Positions 41,230 to 53,280 of a stretch of DNA of 64,000 nt are shown here, piece by piece. The notes beneath the pieces were generated by a model. The model ran no database searches and was not told the DNA's origin. It was given only the letters and a program-made list of their open reading frames with translations. Numbering within the stretch: the first letter of the stretch is position 1; each line of letters opens with the position of its first letter. The translations under genes were made by a program, and so were the position numbers. The stretch comes from Gracilariopsis chorda (lineage: Eukaryota; Rhodophyta; Florideophyceae; Gracilariales; Gracilariaceae): contig NBIV01000060.1 of assembly GCA_003194525.1 (NCBI GenBank), positions 248,001 through 312,000 of the forward strand. The letters run 5' to 3'.

Positions 41230-41480
41230 GTCGTTCATCGTGACGGATGCATGTGCTGGCGGTGGAATGATTCATTACCGATGGCTGGGAAGGGAACTCG
41301 CGAGCATTGTAGCGGGCCATCGTTCATGCGGTGGCGTTTGCTCACGAGCACATATCCAATCTGCACTGTAATGCTGTTCATCACGTATTCGAAGCACTCG
41401 AAGCACCGTCCGACACGGCCCCCATTTACAGTCCAGATCCCCAAAGAACCCATTTATGTCGCACAGGTTCTGTACTTCTT
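41230..41480 (-). pseudogene. Decayed tandem relative of the type II membrane protein
   Basis: On the minus strand, DCKWGPCRTVLRVL in one frame and SITVQIGYVLVSKRHR in the next resemble DCSVGLWCRARLVV and GITVQAGYYIYTKRSK of the neighbouring gene, in the same order and spacing after allowing one frameshift. Only this core is recognisable. The duplication is inferred. Confidence 0.5.
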
Positions 41481-44400
41481 TGACAGATCTTTTATTCTTG
41501 GGTAGAAGGCGCCAGTAAAAACTGACCGGCCTAGACAGGGGTGAGCATCCACTGTCTGAAGAGGCTTAAAAGCCTGCTTAAAGTCAAAAGAACACCAGTG
41601 GGAATGGGAGGGATGGGAAAAGAGAAATTGGTCAAGGAGCGGAGACAGCGACACACGACGATCGCGAGAGATGACGACCACGCGAGCGAACGACGGCGGT
41701 GCTTTGACCGCTCACAGCGCTATTCCATGCAACGTGTCAGTCGCAGTCCCCTGCTTGGATAAATCAACTTCTTCGTCCCTCGAAAACCCAATAAATATTG
41801 CATGTGCTGTAAGCATCAGCGTTGCGCCCAATTTCACCGTCGTCGCTCCGCAGCATGAGTTCTTGTTAGTGTCCGATTGAACATTGCCTCGCAGCTGTAG
41901 GGTTTCCACAACCATTGGTGGCGAAGCTTGGTATCTGCCACTAGTGAAGAAAAGAAACCCTTTATCTCTATGGAGTGTAAGTTGGAATCCAACGCGTTGG
42001 TATAGGCCAATCGCGGCACATGTATGAGCTACATCCAAAACCAAGTGCAGATAGAGGGCCGCGAGACACACAATCATCGTCAAAACCTGTCTTGTCCGTT
42101 GTCACTGTGTCATCGTAACATTGGAGGTCAAAGGTAACGACAAATTGACACCAGCGGGCACCATAGCGTACTCGTTTTGGGTACAAGCCATCATTGAAAC
42201 AAAGGCGCGTGCAGATGTCCACAATCCTTTGCAACAGTACCAAAGTTTCATCCCAAAGGCACGTTTCCCTTTCCGTGCATATGCGCCCACAATCTCGCTG
42301 CGAAAAGCTGGTTTGTTGCGAATTGCGTCAAAATCTCTTCAACAAAATCATTTCCTGTAGTCTTCCGACGTTTTGTCGTGCTGACGTGTCGACTGAAATT
42401 GCAACCGACACTACCGACACTCAAACTGACAATGGACACATTGCATTGCAGACTAATGCAACCGACGCTGTGATGGTGACATGATTGTAGTTGTACGTGT
42501 CTAGCATTATTGTACGTCTTCTGATGCTGACATAATGGTAGTTGTACGTGTCTAGCATTAGGGTACGTGTTAGTTCGCGGTACACTCAGCACATAAGTAG
42601 TAGGAGAGGCCGCGAGACCTCTATAAAAAGGCTCGCCGAACGTTCAGTAAAATCAAAGAAGAACCGGCAGGTGTCTGATTGAACTTGAGCGCCTCCCTCC
42701 TTCGGCTCCACAGCACGTTTGATAAGGAAAAGTCACCCGATACTGCCAAAATAGATTCTATCAAACATAGTAAAGTACTTCCTCTTTATCAGCACTGTCA
42801 AACATCGATTAGGATACCAAATTATTTTGAACAGCATGCACCAGCGTGATACTAATCCCGATAAAGACATCAATATCTCTTCATGACATACATCGCAGCT
42901 CATCGTGTAACAGTTTTGGGTGCTTGGAGTTTAGATCTGCATGATAAAAGTCGCCCCAAACCATTTCCATTAAACGACGCGTATTAAACGACCAACGAAA
43001 ATGACTATCGGCCTTCAAAATACCAATTACCATGATAGTAACGGAGAAAAGAGGGAAAATTATTCCAAACAAGTGGAAAAAACACCATCTTCGTATTCTT
43101 TGCTTTTTTGTCTCAAATTCGGCATTCTGTTCCTAATCTCTTTTGCAGACTTAGATCGACACGCGCGGTCTTAATCGCACCAAAGTGAAGCGAATGGAAA
43201 GCAAACTTGACTTCTCTCTGCTGCTTCGGGAGGTGTGACGTTATGGCACAACGCTAAGCATTGCAATCTGCAGCCTGAGCGTTCCCTTTTTCTTATTGTC
43301 AATCTCAATCTGCGTCATTGACGTATGCATTTCACACTTCCCCATTCTAAACAGATCCCATCTTTTGCAAACCCGCTTTTTGTTGCTCGCTTAGAACAGT
43401 GATCACATTCACGGCACTTACAATGCCATTTTGCACACTATCAATCAACTCAAACATTCCTGAATAGTCTCCTTCAGACCATGTATATTTTTTTAATTCG
43501 TTCAATTTCATCACTTCCTTCGCCCATATCGGAGCACGCAACTTGTTCATGCTGCAACCTTTTATTCCACAGAGTCCCTGAATTGCGTTTCGAATCTTGG
43601 TAAAGAAAATTCAGAGATCCCGCCTTCATTTACACAGTCATCACAATAAAGATTCTGACATTTAGAGATACAAAACCTAGAGCAAATACACTCATCTGCA
43701 AGGGATCAGTTTTTAGCGGATCTTCTGGTACCATTTGAAGGTCCTTGCTTTGGTCGTGATCCTTTAGCTTGTACTAAGCTGATTTTGCCGTTTTAGGGGT
43801 TTTTAGCTAAATCTAAATACCGAGGCAGAGCCTGTTCAAATAATCGAACTTCTGAGAACTGAATACCCTTTAGACAAGTTACTTACGTTTACACCTGTAA
43901 GTAATAGGATGCCTATGCGCAAGCTCTCAAAGTTTTTAAAATATCTTGGAATTAATCTCGCAGAACATGAAAGCGTTAGTCTCTTAAAAAGAGTGGCCAA
44001 AACTATTTTTTGAGGAGTCTAATCTAGAGGATGCTTTCAATGCTATATATTTATTCGATCAAACGCCAAAACCTGCCCGAACTGCACTATAGCAAGCCCC
44101 GAGATATAGTGAAGGTGAAAAAGACAGCAAAGATGAAAAGCAACGAGATTTTTCACCTGGAAAAGGCGTGAATGAACATAATCGCCAATGCCAGCCACGG
44201 CGTTCTCAACAACTCAACATTAAGGAACAGAATAACTTAGAAGACAAGAAAAATAAACTTGCGCAACACATTTTTCTCGCTTCAAATATGACTCTTTGAA
44301 GTTTTCTGGAGCTGTTGGTAAGTGCTGGAATAACTCTCTGAGCGAGTAACAATACGCTGAATCGGAGTTGAACCTATCCAATCATCAGCAACTCCAGTAT

Positions 44401-44621
44401 TTACACCATATTTTGCGTGGAAATGAAAAACGATATTACATAACACATATTGATGGCAGAGTGCGAAGGTTTAGAGAAGTCGGCAGTTATAGAAAATAGT
44501 ACAATTCTCTGTTTCATCATAATAGAATTGCTGCCTACCTGTCTAACTAACGAACTCAGAAGTTTGTGTCATAGAGTTTCTCATTGAGTGATACTTTGGA
44601 GATATGTAATGAATAAGTGTC
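41481..44621. other. No gene recognised; AT-rich
   Basis: Short ORFs only (the longest, 41712-42083 minus, 123 codons, has a hydrophobic stretch but no family). A 23-bp stretch is repeated with a 51-bp period at 42487 and 42538. From 42700 to 44600 the sequence is AT-rich with no open frame over 70 codons. Confidence 0.4.
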
Positions 44622-45448
44622 TGTGGTGCAATGCCCCAAAGGCCAAAAACACCGAAAGACGTTCGGGATCTTCCTCTCACGAGGTGAACCCAGTTGGGTA
44701 GAGCCCTCCCAGAGGTGTCACGGTGAAGCCGTTTTGTAGGACCAGGGACACCTGTCGCGACTCGCGCAGGGAGGTGAAAGCGAAGAATCGGTATCCGCGT
44801 GAGTGGGGTGTGATCCTCAGTAGAGGTATGTTTCCCAGTAAGTGGGGGTGTGTGAACGGATGCACACACGAGGGCCGCGGATAGCGGGAGGTGCTACCCT
44901 AAAAAGGGGAAAAAGGAAGGGCGAAGAGGAGGAAGAGAGGACGAAGTGAGTCGCGAGAGCGACGAACAGATACGGCAATGCTGGTGGACAGGACTCCCTA
45001 TACAGGGCGAAACACCAATATGATTGGAACAATTATACTCCCAAGGATGGGCTTCTTTAGATGTGCAAGGGGGTTAGATGTCCCTTGGTTTACGGCGTTT
45101 CCCTCCAAGGAGGAGTAGAGCACGCGCGCAAGCGGCAACAACTAGAGCCAATTCCCCAGGTTGGGGTCCCTTGTTTAGGAAGGTTTACTGGCGCGACGGC
45201 AGTGCGCCGTCGCACTAAGTACTAGCTTCCCAGAAATGGGTGTGAAAATAATAAAAAATATTAACTAAAATACTCCACATTTCGTGGCAACATCCACTAC
45301 TGTGGCCAATCGCCAATTGACCCAAAACCGTGTCCCACGTGTCCATACCCACCATTGTGGGGCGTAGTTCATATACACACTACACAATCGATAATATCAG
45401 GAAAACGATCAAGTACCAAGAACCCCTCCCTGAGGGCGTTGCACTTCA
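44622..45448 (-). repeat. 3' LTR of family A copy 2
   Basis: 827 bp, TG...CA on the minus strand, aligns with both LTRs of copy 1. The outer end is fixed at 44622 because the flanking sequence (…GTGTC on the plus strand) differs from both flanks of copy 1, which confirms that the LTR ends in CACA. Confidence 0.92.
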
Positions 45449-45461
45449 TATCCCCCCCTAA
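45449..45461 (-). other. Polypurine tract of family A copy 2
   Basis: The minus strand reads TTAGGGGGGGATA just before the LTR. Confidence 0.8.
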
Positions 45462-45503
45462 GACGGGAAAACGACCGCGGACGCGGAGGATTCCCAGACG
45501 AAA

Positions 45504-47290
45504 ATGGGTGATAAAAGCGCGTGCTCTGTCTCCGGTTCTCCGGTAAATCCCTGTGCACCAGAGTCATCGAGCGCACAAACAATAACAACAGCCACCCTCA
45601 AAAAGGGAGAAATGAACAACGACAACAACATCAACAACCACAGCCAACCTCCGAGACTTCTCGGGCGATACACCACCGGTTTCCGGTCAGTTCCCCTGCC
45701 TCAGGGCGATCGAAATCCGGTACAACCGGGGAATATGGCTGCTGCAGCCGACCATCCCTTCGCACTACCACCTTCGGTGGTGTCCTCCGGAACCACTCCG
45801 GTGTCCAACTGGCCAACCTACAACACCCTGGTGGGGCTCAACCCGATGAATCGGAATCACGCGTCGCGCCTGCGCCTTGCCCCGTGGTTTCACCCGGTCG
45901 CTGTCCTCAATGAGGGATTGGTCACCGCTTATGCGGATGGCTCAGACACCCTTCCGGGGGATCTGCCCAGAGCAGTCACCACGTCGTGGGATTGGCGTCA
46001 CCGGATTGCGATTCCGCGTCACCACCTCCGAAGAAATTCGGGCGAGACCGTCGCTGCAGCGCAGACCGCGTTGACGCGCATGGCGTACCAACGGCAGAGC
46101 CGGGCTCCATTCGATGTACCGGTCCCACCGGAGTTTGGCTTCGACGTTAGCTACTTCCGCACTCGCAGGGAAATTGGGTACGGCGAGAAGCTGTTCCGCC
46201 TCGAGACCCTCGCTTGGAGGAATTTTCCCGCAGCGCGGCAAGAAGCCCTTTGCTGGGAGCGACCGATTATTCGGGCGGAGTTCAGGTACCTTCCCCGGCA
46301 ATACCGGTCCAACTTTCTCCAAAACTTCATCCGCTACGAGCGGCGTTGGCGATCCCGATTCGGGTATTTTATCCCGTATCAGAACGTGGAGATAGAGTGG
46401 ATTGCGCCGCCTCACCGACTAGGTCGGTATGTAGCACTCCCCGAGTGGTGGCGCTTCCATGAAGCCTGCCGGGGGTGCTACATAGAACTCCCGCCGGTAC
46501 TTACGTACCTTGGTTCGCTGCTCATGCAGGATCCCCGGTTGGGGTTGTGGTCCGTAGTGGTTACGGAGTGGGCGGCCCGCACTGCGGCTTATATCCTCAA
46601 CGAGGCGTACGACCAGTATCGTCTCTGGTTCCTTCAACCGCGTGTGCGGGCAGCGATCCGAAACCTGGATCTTCGCATCCCCCTTGGGGGCCAGGCCAAC
46701 AATGAAGAGGTCCTCCAATTACTTGGGTACATCGACAGCGTTAGCTGGAGTGAGGTCCCGCTGGAGCAAAGCGGTCGTCTGGATGGCGGCAGCGGTAACA
46801 CCGGTGGTCCGGGACTCGGTAGAAACACCGCCCTTGCGGGGGATTTTATCTACTTCGACCCCTGGGAGTTCCGGGAAATTTCCTCTGAGGAGGCGCGCGA
46901 GCTTCGCAATACGCCCCGCATGTGCCCGAAGACCACCCTGTTGGGTACATCGATTCTGACGACTACTACCGCGTATACGGCGGGGATGACCCAATGGTCG
47001 ATAACGAACCGGAAGAACCCGGGGAGATGGACGTAAAGGAAACCGGCACAAGCGCCGAAGTTTTCCCAGAGGGGGTATCTCCAGCCGAGCCGGCTGCTGA
47101 CCCTTCGGCGACAAGTGCCGGACCTTCTATCCCCAGCGGGGTGACGGCGAATGAAAACGAGATCATCGCACGTTTTCTCCGGGGGGCCGGTCTGAGCGCT
47201 GCCGAGGTATCGGGGGATGTCACCACCATGGCGGACGCGTTGGCCTACCGCCTCGCTGGTGTTTACGCCCCGGACGATGGGGGTGAGTGA
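45504..47290 (+). pseudogene. Antisense gene of Ty3 family A (copy 2)
   Basis: Same gene as 12931-14718. It is open from ATG 45504 for about 472 codons without a stop, then a one-base deletion near 46919 (ACGCCCCGCATGTG against ACGCCTCGGCATGTG in copy 1) shifts the frame; the true C-terminal frame (EDHPVGYIDSDDYYRVYGGD) resumes at 46922 and ends at TGA 47288. The total, 1787 nt, is exactly one base short of copy 1. Differences from copy 1 gather in the first 60 and last 110 residues, while the centre is almost unchanged. The start lies 56 bases from the LTR. Function unknown. Confidence 0.82.
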
Positions 47291-47477
47291 AACCTCTAGT
47301 CCAGTTTCCTGGTTCTTCTTTCCCTGGCTATGTCAGTTAGTGTAGTGTAGTATGGAGCTTGCTGCTCCACTAGGTAAATTGTCCCGTCTCGGACGATGAT
47401 TTCCATTTATAATTCCCCGTCTTGGACGGACTTTCCCTTGCTATCCCTTCTTACTGCCCTCCGCTCGCGCGGCAGCG

Positions 47478-50400
47478 TTACCCGACTTGGGCATTAACAA
47501 GCGTGGCTGGGGCTGCAATTCCCGTTTGACGGTGGTATCGCACGACCTGCGATCGTGGGAGGTGTTGAATTGGCTCCCACGTATCCCCACTGGGGTCATA
47601 CCCGTACCAGCGGACGCGGTATTGTAGAATACCATCCTGGTCCCAGGTGTGTCCGACAAGTCGGTCTACTACGAACTCTCGTTCTTAGACCTGCCGGCCG
47701 TGCCGGGTGGTGGTTGTATTCCCTTGCGGGGGTTGTCCGCTGCGCGGTATATTACCCCCTATCCGGGTGGTCGGCGATGTCTCCGGCGTTGCCGTGCGCT
47801 GTCCTAGTGGCCGCTGCTCATGCGGGAACATATCCCTCAAGAGGGTGTGTGGCGTCACGGTTTTCACCGGCAAGTCGTTCCCCAGAGGGGTGTCGTTGTT
47901 CCCGTCTTCACGGTAGGCCGGGCGAACCGCCAACCGGCGGGGGACTTGAACTCCGCGAGTGCGGTCTTCTTCGCGAACCGCGAGCTTGCGGGGTCTTTGC
48001 CACGTATGCGGGAACGGCGTTTGCGACATCCCCTGCGGGGTCCCGTGCGACACGGTGATTGGTAAGCGTTCCGCCTCCCTGCCAGGTGCACGAGCGCTCT
48101 GCACCATACGTTCCGGCGACGCCGTGGTGTCCCCGGTTACTGATGGGTTGCCTGGGGCTAACTCCGGTACACCGGTATTTTGGTCAAAATTCCCCTTTGG
48201 GGGGTGCCGGGCAGGTGCCGATGACACCCTTTTCAGGGAAATTGCCGCTAAGCGCGGTGCACCATCTCCATGAGGAGGAGCAGCGTCCGGCATGACCGGT
48301 TTCGAGCGTGCGATTGCGCGCGTTTTTCCCGAGTTCGTCGGTTCTTCGCCGCAGCTTTGCGCGGGTTGGCGCAAATAATTTCCCGTAGCGGGGGCTTCGA
48401 TTCCGTCAACGACGGGAGGCGTTTCCGGTGCTTGCGAGCCAGGGCTTAAAGCTTCAACTGTGGCTTGGCTGCCTTTTTCCCCAAGAGGGGTGTGGGTATT
48501 TCCCTGTGAGGCTGGCGTATCTGGGCGCCTCTTCTCCGCGGGGCGCGGGTCTGCTGGACCTAATTGAACCGCTTCCGCGGGGCCTTCCGCCAATGGCGGC
48601 TTCGATGCATCGCTCCGTCCAGGGGATTGGGGGCAATCGTCACCATACTCCCTTGTCGGGGACCCTTCCCTGACAGGGGTGTGCGGTAGTTGCGCTTCAA
48701 CTTCCCGTGTAGCACGGTATATTTCCCGCGTTTGTGGCGATGCCTCCGGGGATGAATCGGGCGATTGCATTTCCGCTGCTGCGGTATTGGATGGAGGCTT
48801 CTCGTTTTTTCGTGACAAACGGTGTATTTGCCGCTTTTGCGGGGCCTGCGCGTCTAGTTCCTGTTGCACAGCCCTGCCCGAGAACGGGGGATCAGCGTCG
48901 CGTGACATACTCCGTGCTCCACGGTCAGTGTTCCGTATGTTACGGTGTGTTTCCCGTTGCGACGGCGATATCGTTCCTCGAAAACGAGTGTTCTCCTCCC
49001 CCTCCTTAGACGGAGCAGCGGGATAAGGGATAACATTCTCCGCCTGGCGTCAGTGGGGCAGGCGTGGTAGGGGCGGGCCCTGAGAGGCCCGAATTACCCG
49101 GCTGAGCCGGTGAGTCTGACAGGGTCGGTAGGTCTGAGAGTCCCCGGCTGGGGTGTGGTAGTACCGTAGGCCTAGTACTCCCGGATGGTTCCGGTGTTGC
49201 AGAGTCCGTAGAAACGCGGTTGCCTGGATCCAGGACTACCTCTGACGAGGGAGGAGGGGCAAGGACAACACGATCACGGGAGATCCGTTCGTGCGTGTCG
49301 CCCATCTCTACCACGACAGTGTCGGTGTTCACAGAGATGACCTTGAATGGTCCATCCGCCACAGGCGAGAGTTTATGACGCTTCTCCCGTTCCGGGTTGT
49401 AGTACTCCTTCTTTATGAAGATGTAGTTATTCGCCCGAATCGGGGACGGTTTCCCTCGCAAGCGAGCATCCAAATCCTGCTTGTAAGCGGCTTGGGCCCG
49501 TGCCATCGACATCTGCGCAGCGGGGACCAGCTTGGAAAGCCACTGCTTCCATTGCTGCCGGTAGATACCCACAGATGGGAAATTGTCCAAGGTAGGGGGG
49601 TTCCAGCGCCACAGGCGGGGGTGTTCTAGATAGAACCAAGTCGAATGGCGAAACTCCGGTAGTCCGGTGTACCTGCGTATTGTACGCGTAGGTTACCGCA
49701 TCAGCGTAGAGATCCCAATTCGTTGGGTGGTCAGCGACGTAGGAACGTAACGCCGCGAGTAACGTCCGGTTAAACCGTTCAACTTGCCCATTACACTGGG
49801 GGTGGTAGGTAGTCGTGAACAAGTTCTTGACATCCAGGATGCGACAAACATCCTGGAAGAACTTGCTCACAAACTGTTTCCCGTTATCGGAGAGCACCTC
49901 CACAGGAGGACCGTAGATGAAAATCCAGTGCGTCACCAGAGCCAGGGCCACCGTGAGAGCGGTCATCCTCCGAAGAGGGACAGTCCGTACCAGCTTAGAA
50001 AAGCGGTCGGTAATGACAAGTAGAAACTTGTTTCCACGTTTCGTGGTGAGTAGTGGTCCGAGAATATCGAATGCAATACACTCGAGCGGCGCCCTTGCGG
50101 GGAATAGTTTCATCTTCTTCGCATTTTTGCGGAGTTTCACGCGACTCTTCGCGCAATCGCTACAAAGCCGCACGGTTGCGTAGCAATCCACCGCCATGGC
50201 GGGCCAATAGAAATCCCTTCGCAGGGTTAGGTAGAGTTTCCTGCCACCTGGGTGACCTCCAATGGGGGCGTAGCGTGATAGATGTGACACCCGCGATTGC
50301 AGGGAATGTGGTACCACAATCTGTGGGCGGGCTTCGATCTTTCTTACGAGGTAGCCTTTGTCGTTTACCCCGAAAGGGAGATCTTCACCACCGTTGATAC

Positions 50401-53280
50401 GGGCACGAATTCTCGTACAGAATGGGTCGCCGAATTGTTCTCGGATCATTTCTTCCGGTGATACCGGTACAAAGTTTCCCGGTAACGATTTCTCAGATTT
50501 ATCTCGCGATGCGAGTAGTTCGTCAAAATCAGCATCCTCGTCCCAGGTTTCTGGCCTAGCCTCGACGGCATGTTCCGGATCATCCGGGTCTATAGCCATG
50601 AAACATGGGACTTCATCATCCTCCGTTGGGAGTGCTTCCCCACTTGTGGGTAACCGCGACAAAGCGTCGGTCTGGGTGTTCTGCGCACCCTTTTTATAAA
50701 TGACTTGAAAGTCATATTCCGCGAGGCGGAGTCTCCAGCGCATGAGGCGTCCCGACGGGTCGGAGATATTCATCAAACACCTCAATGAAGAATGATCCGT
50801 GTACACTGTGAAGTGAATTCCCATAAGGTAGGGGCGCAGAGTGGTCATCGCCCATACGACGGCGAGGCACTCTTTCTCCCATACGGAGTAGTTCCGCTCA
50901 TGAACATTGAGCGAACGTGACCAATAACCAATTGGATGTCGTTCCCCCTCGGGGGTGGTTTGAAAAAGAGCACACCCGACTTGGTAGCCGCTCGAGTCCG
51001 TATCTACGGAGTATGGCAACCCAAGTTTTGGGAGATGTAGGATTGGTGCTGATGTGACAGCCTCCTTTAAGGAGTTAAAAGCTTCCGATTGCTCGGGCGT
51101 AAATGTTCCCAGTTTTGGGGGGTTCCCCTTTCGCAACAACGCGTTCATGGGCGCTGCAGTATCCGAAAAGTTCGGGATAAACCGTCGATAGACGTTGACC
51201 AGCCCCAGAAAGGAGCGCAGTTCCGTTTGAGTACGGGGTTCTTTCGCCTCAACGAGGGATTTGACTCGAGCTTTCTCGATCGCTAACCGTCCAGGACGGA
51301 TAATGTGACCCAGATACTTCACAGTATCTGTGAAAAACTCGCATTTCCTCAACTTGAGGGTAATTCCCGCATCGCGGAGTACGGTCAGCACGTCTCGAAC
51401 GTGAGTGAGATGGTCGTCCAACGAGTTGGAGAAGATGATAATATCATCAAGGTAGACCAGACAACTCCGCCACTTAAAGCGGTTGAGTAGAATATCTACT
51501 GCACGCTGAAAGGTGGCGGGGGCGTTGGTTAACCCAAATGGCATCCGCTTGAAGCAGTACGTTCCTGCGTGGCAGGTGAATGCGGTTTTGTCGCGATCCT
51601 CCTGTCTGACAGGTACTTGCCAGTATCCCCAATTGGCATCGAGGGCCGTGAACACGGTGGCGTCCCCAAGGGATTCAATGCACTCGTCCATACGAGGGAT
51701 AGGGTACGTGTCCCTAACGGTCACGGCATTGAGCCTGCGGTAGTTGACACAGAACCTCCAGGTTCCGTCGGCCTTTAAAGCCAGTACAACTGGGGATGCC
51801 CAGGGTGATTGGGCGGGCTCAATCACACATGCGCGGAGCATCTTGTCCACTTGGGACTGCTCCTCTTCCCGAGCTTTCGGACCTGCCCTGTAAGGGGGTT
51901 GTGCAACCGGTCGCGCACCGGGGATTAAATCGATCCGGTGTTCCGTTGCGTTAATCTCGCCTATCCCACATTGTGGTGAATTCCCGTAACATGGTACGGA
52001 GTTTGTCGCGGTGCGACTCTGGCACGTGGCTGAAGTCCAGCGCTTCAAGTGCCTTTTCCGGATCAATCTGGTCGTTGCTCGATGGAGCATTGTCCTGTGG
52101 AACAGGTGTGATTCGCAATTCCGAGTTACTCGGTGTGTTCGACGCTGAAGTAGCGGTTTCCTCCCCCTCCTTAGACTTGACGTCCTCGGACGGCGGGGCG
52201 AACTCCTCAGAAGAGGTGGTAACTCCGAGTACATCGGCGGCTGTCATCTTCGTTGGCAGCATTTCCATAGGATTGGGGGTTACACTCCCAATTACTTGGT
52301 GTTTCACCAGATACTGGGGGTGTTTGCCAATGTTGGAAACCAATATCCGGAAAGGAACATCCGGGGAAATGGAGTAAATTCCATTAGCCAGCGCCAGCTG
52401 GGATTTCTCGTACAACGAGGCGAGGGGTTGTATAACCCGAAGACCGTGTTGACGGGAATTTACCTGCACCCAGACTTGGGACTCAGCCGGTATAGAAACC
52501 GAGGCAGCGACGCGGAGCTTGGTGGACTCGCGGGACGCGGGCGGTGGTTCCTGCGCAGCAGGGAGCCGAACTTGTTTCCGAGAGGACCGCATTAGCGGGC
52601 GGCGAACAATCGGAACCGACGATCCGTCGTTAAGTTCTACACGCCTCAGGCTGGGGCTGATTGCGTTGACAAATCTGTCGCAGTAATCCCATCCCAGTAT
52701 GACTGGTGCTGCCAATGAACGGCAAACGATGAAGTCCAACTTCACCACAGAGGTACCAAGTCTCACGACGAGGTCCACTCTGCCCACCGTTTGTAACGGA
52801 TTGTTGTTCGCATCCGAAATGTCGGGGACCGCGTCAGAGCGGATACGAGACCGCACAAGCGGGGGTAACAATGATTCCACAACAAAGTTGGGGCCTGCAC
52901 CTGTATCGAGGACGGTGAGAAACCTCACCATAAACTGGGGATCAAGGCCAAGGTCGGCATAGAACTTGTAATTGCGCTTGGCAAAGACCAAGACTCTACC
53001 GGGAATCCGGGGATTTTTACTCCGTATCCACGGGCGACGCAACACACCGAGGTGCGCAGAGTCCGCGTCAGCGGTGTCTTTCCTCGGGAGTACTTTCACC
53101 GGGGAGCGAGGCGAGGACGCCTCGGGCGCCAACAGCCTCGCTTTTGAGGACGCCTCGGGTGCCAACAGCCTCGCTTTTGAGGACGCCTCTCCCAAGAGGG
53201 AGACTCCCTCAGTTAGTTTTCCGCCTTCGGCGGTGGGTTGGTTTCCTCGACAACGAGTGCTTGATCCCGTTGACGGGGGT
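47478..53280 (-). pseudogene. pol: Pol of family A copy 2
   Basis: The protease part (to about 51955) has LDTGAGPNF and carries a 33-bp tandem duplication (53113-53178, ASSKARLLAPE twice). A deletion of about eight bases near 51960 shifts the frame before RT. From 52234 to about 49600 one frame of about 875 codons is intact: RT with VYLDDIIIF, RNase H with VDTDSSGYQVG and YTDHSSL, integrase with the HHCC region, CIAFDILGP, SDNG and NGQVERF, so all catalytic residues are present. A shift near 49600 follows, then GPF (VADGPFKVISV), the Pro-rich linker with further shifts, and a chromodomain near 47560-47620. Stop TAA 47478. Confidence 0.9.

Noticed and set aside
43347..43550. 67-codon minus-strand ORF with plausible composition
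   Set aside because: Too short, isolated in AT-rich sequence, no family recognised.
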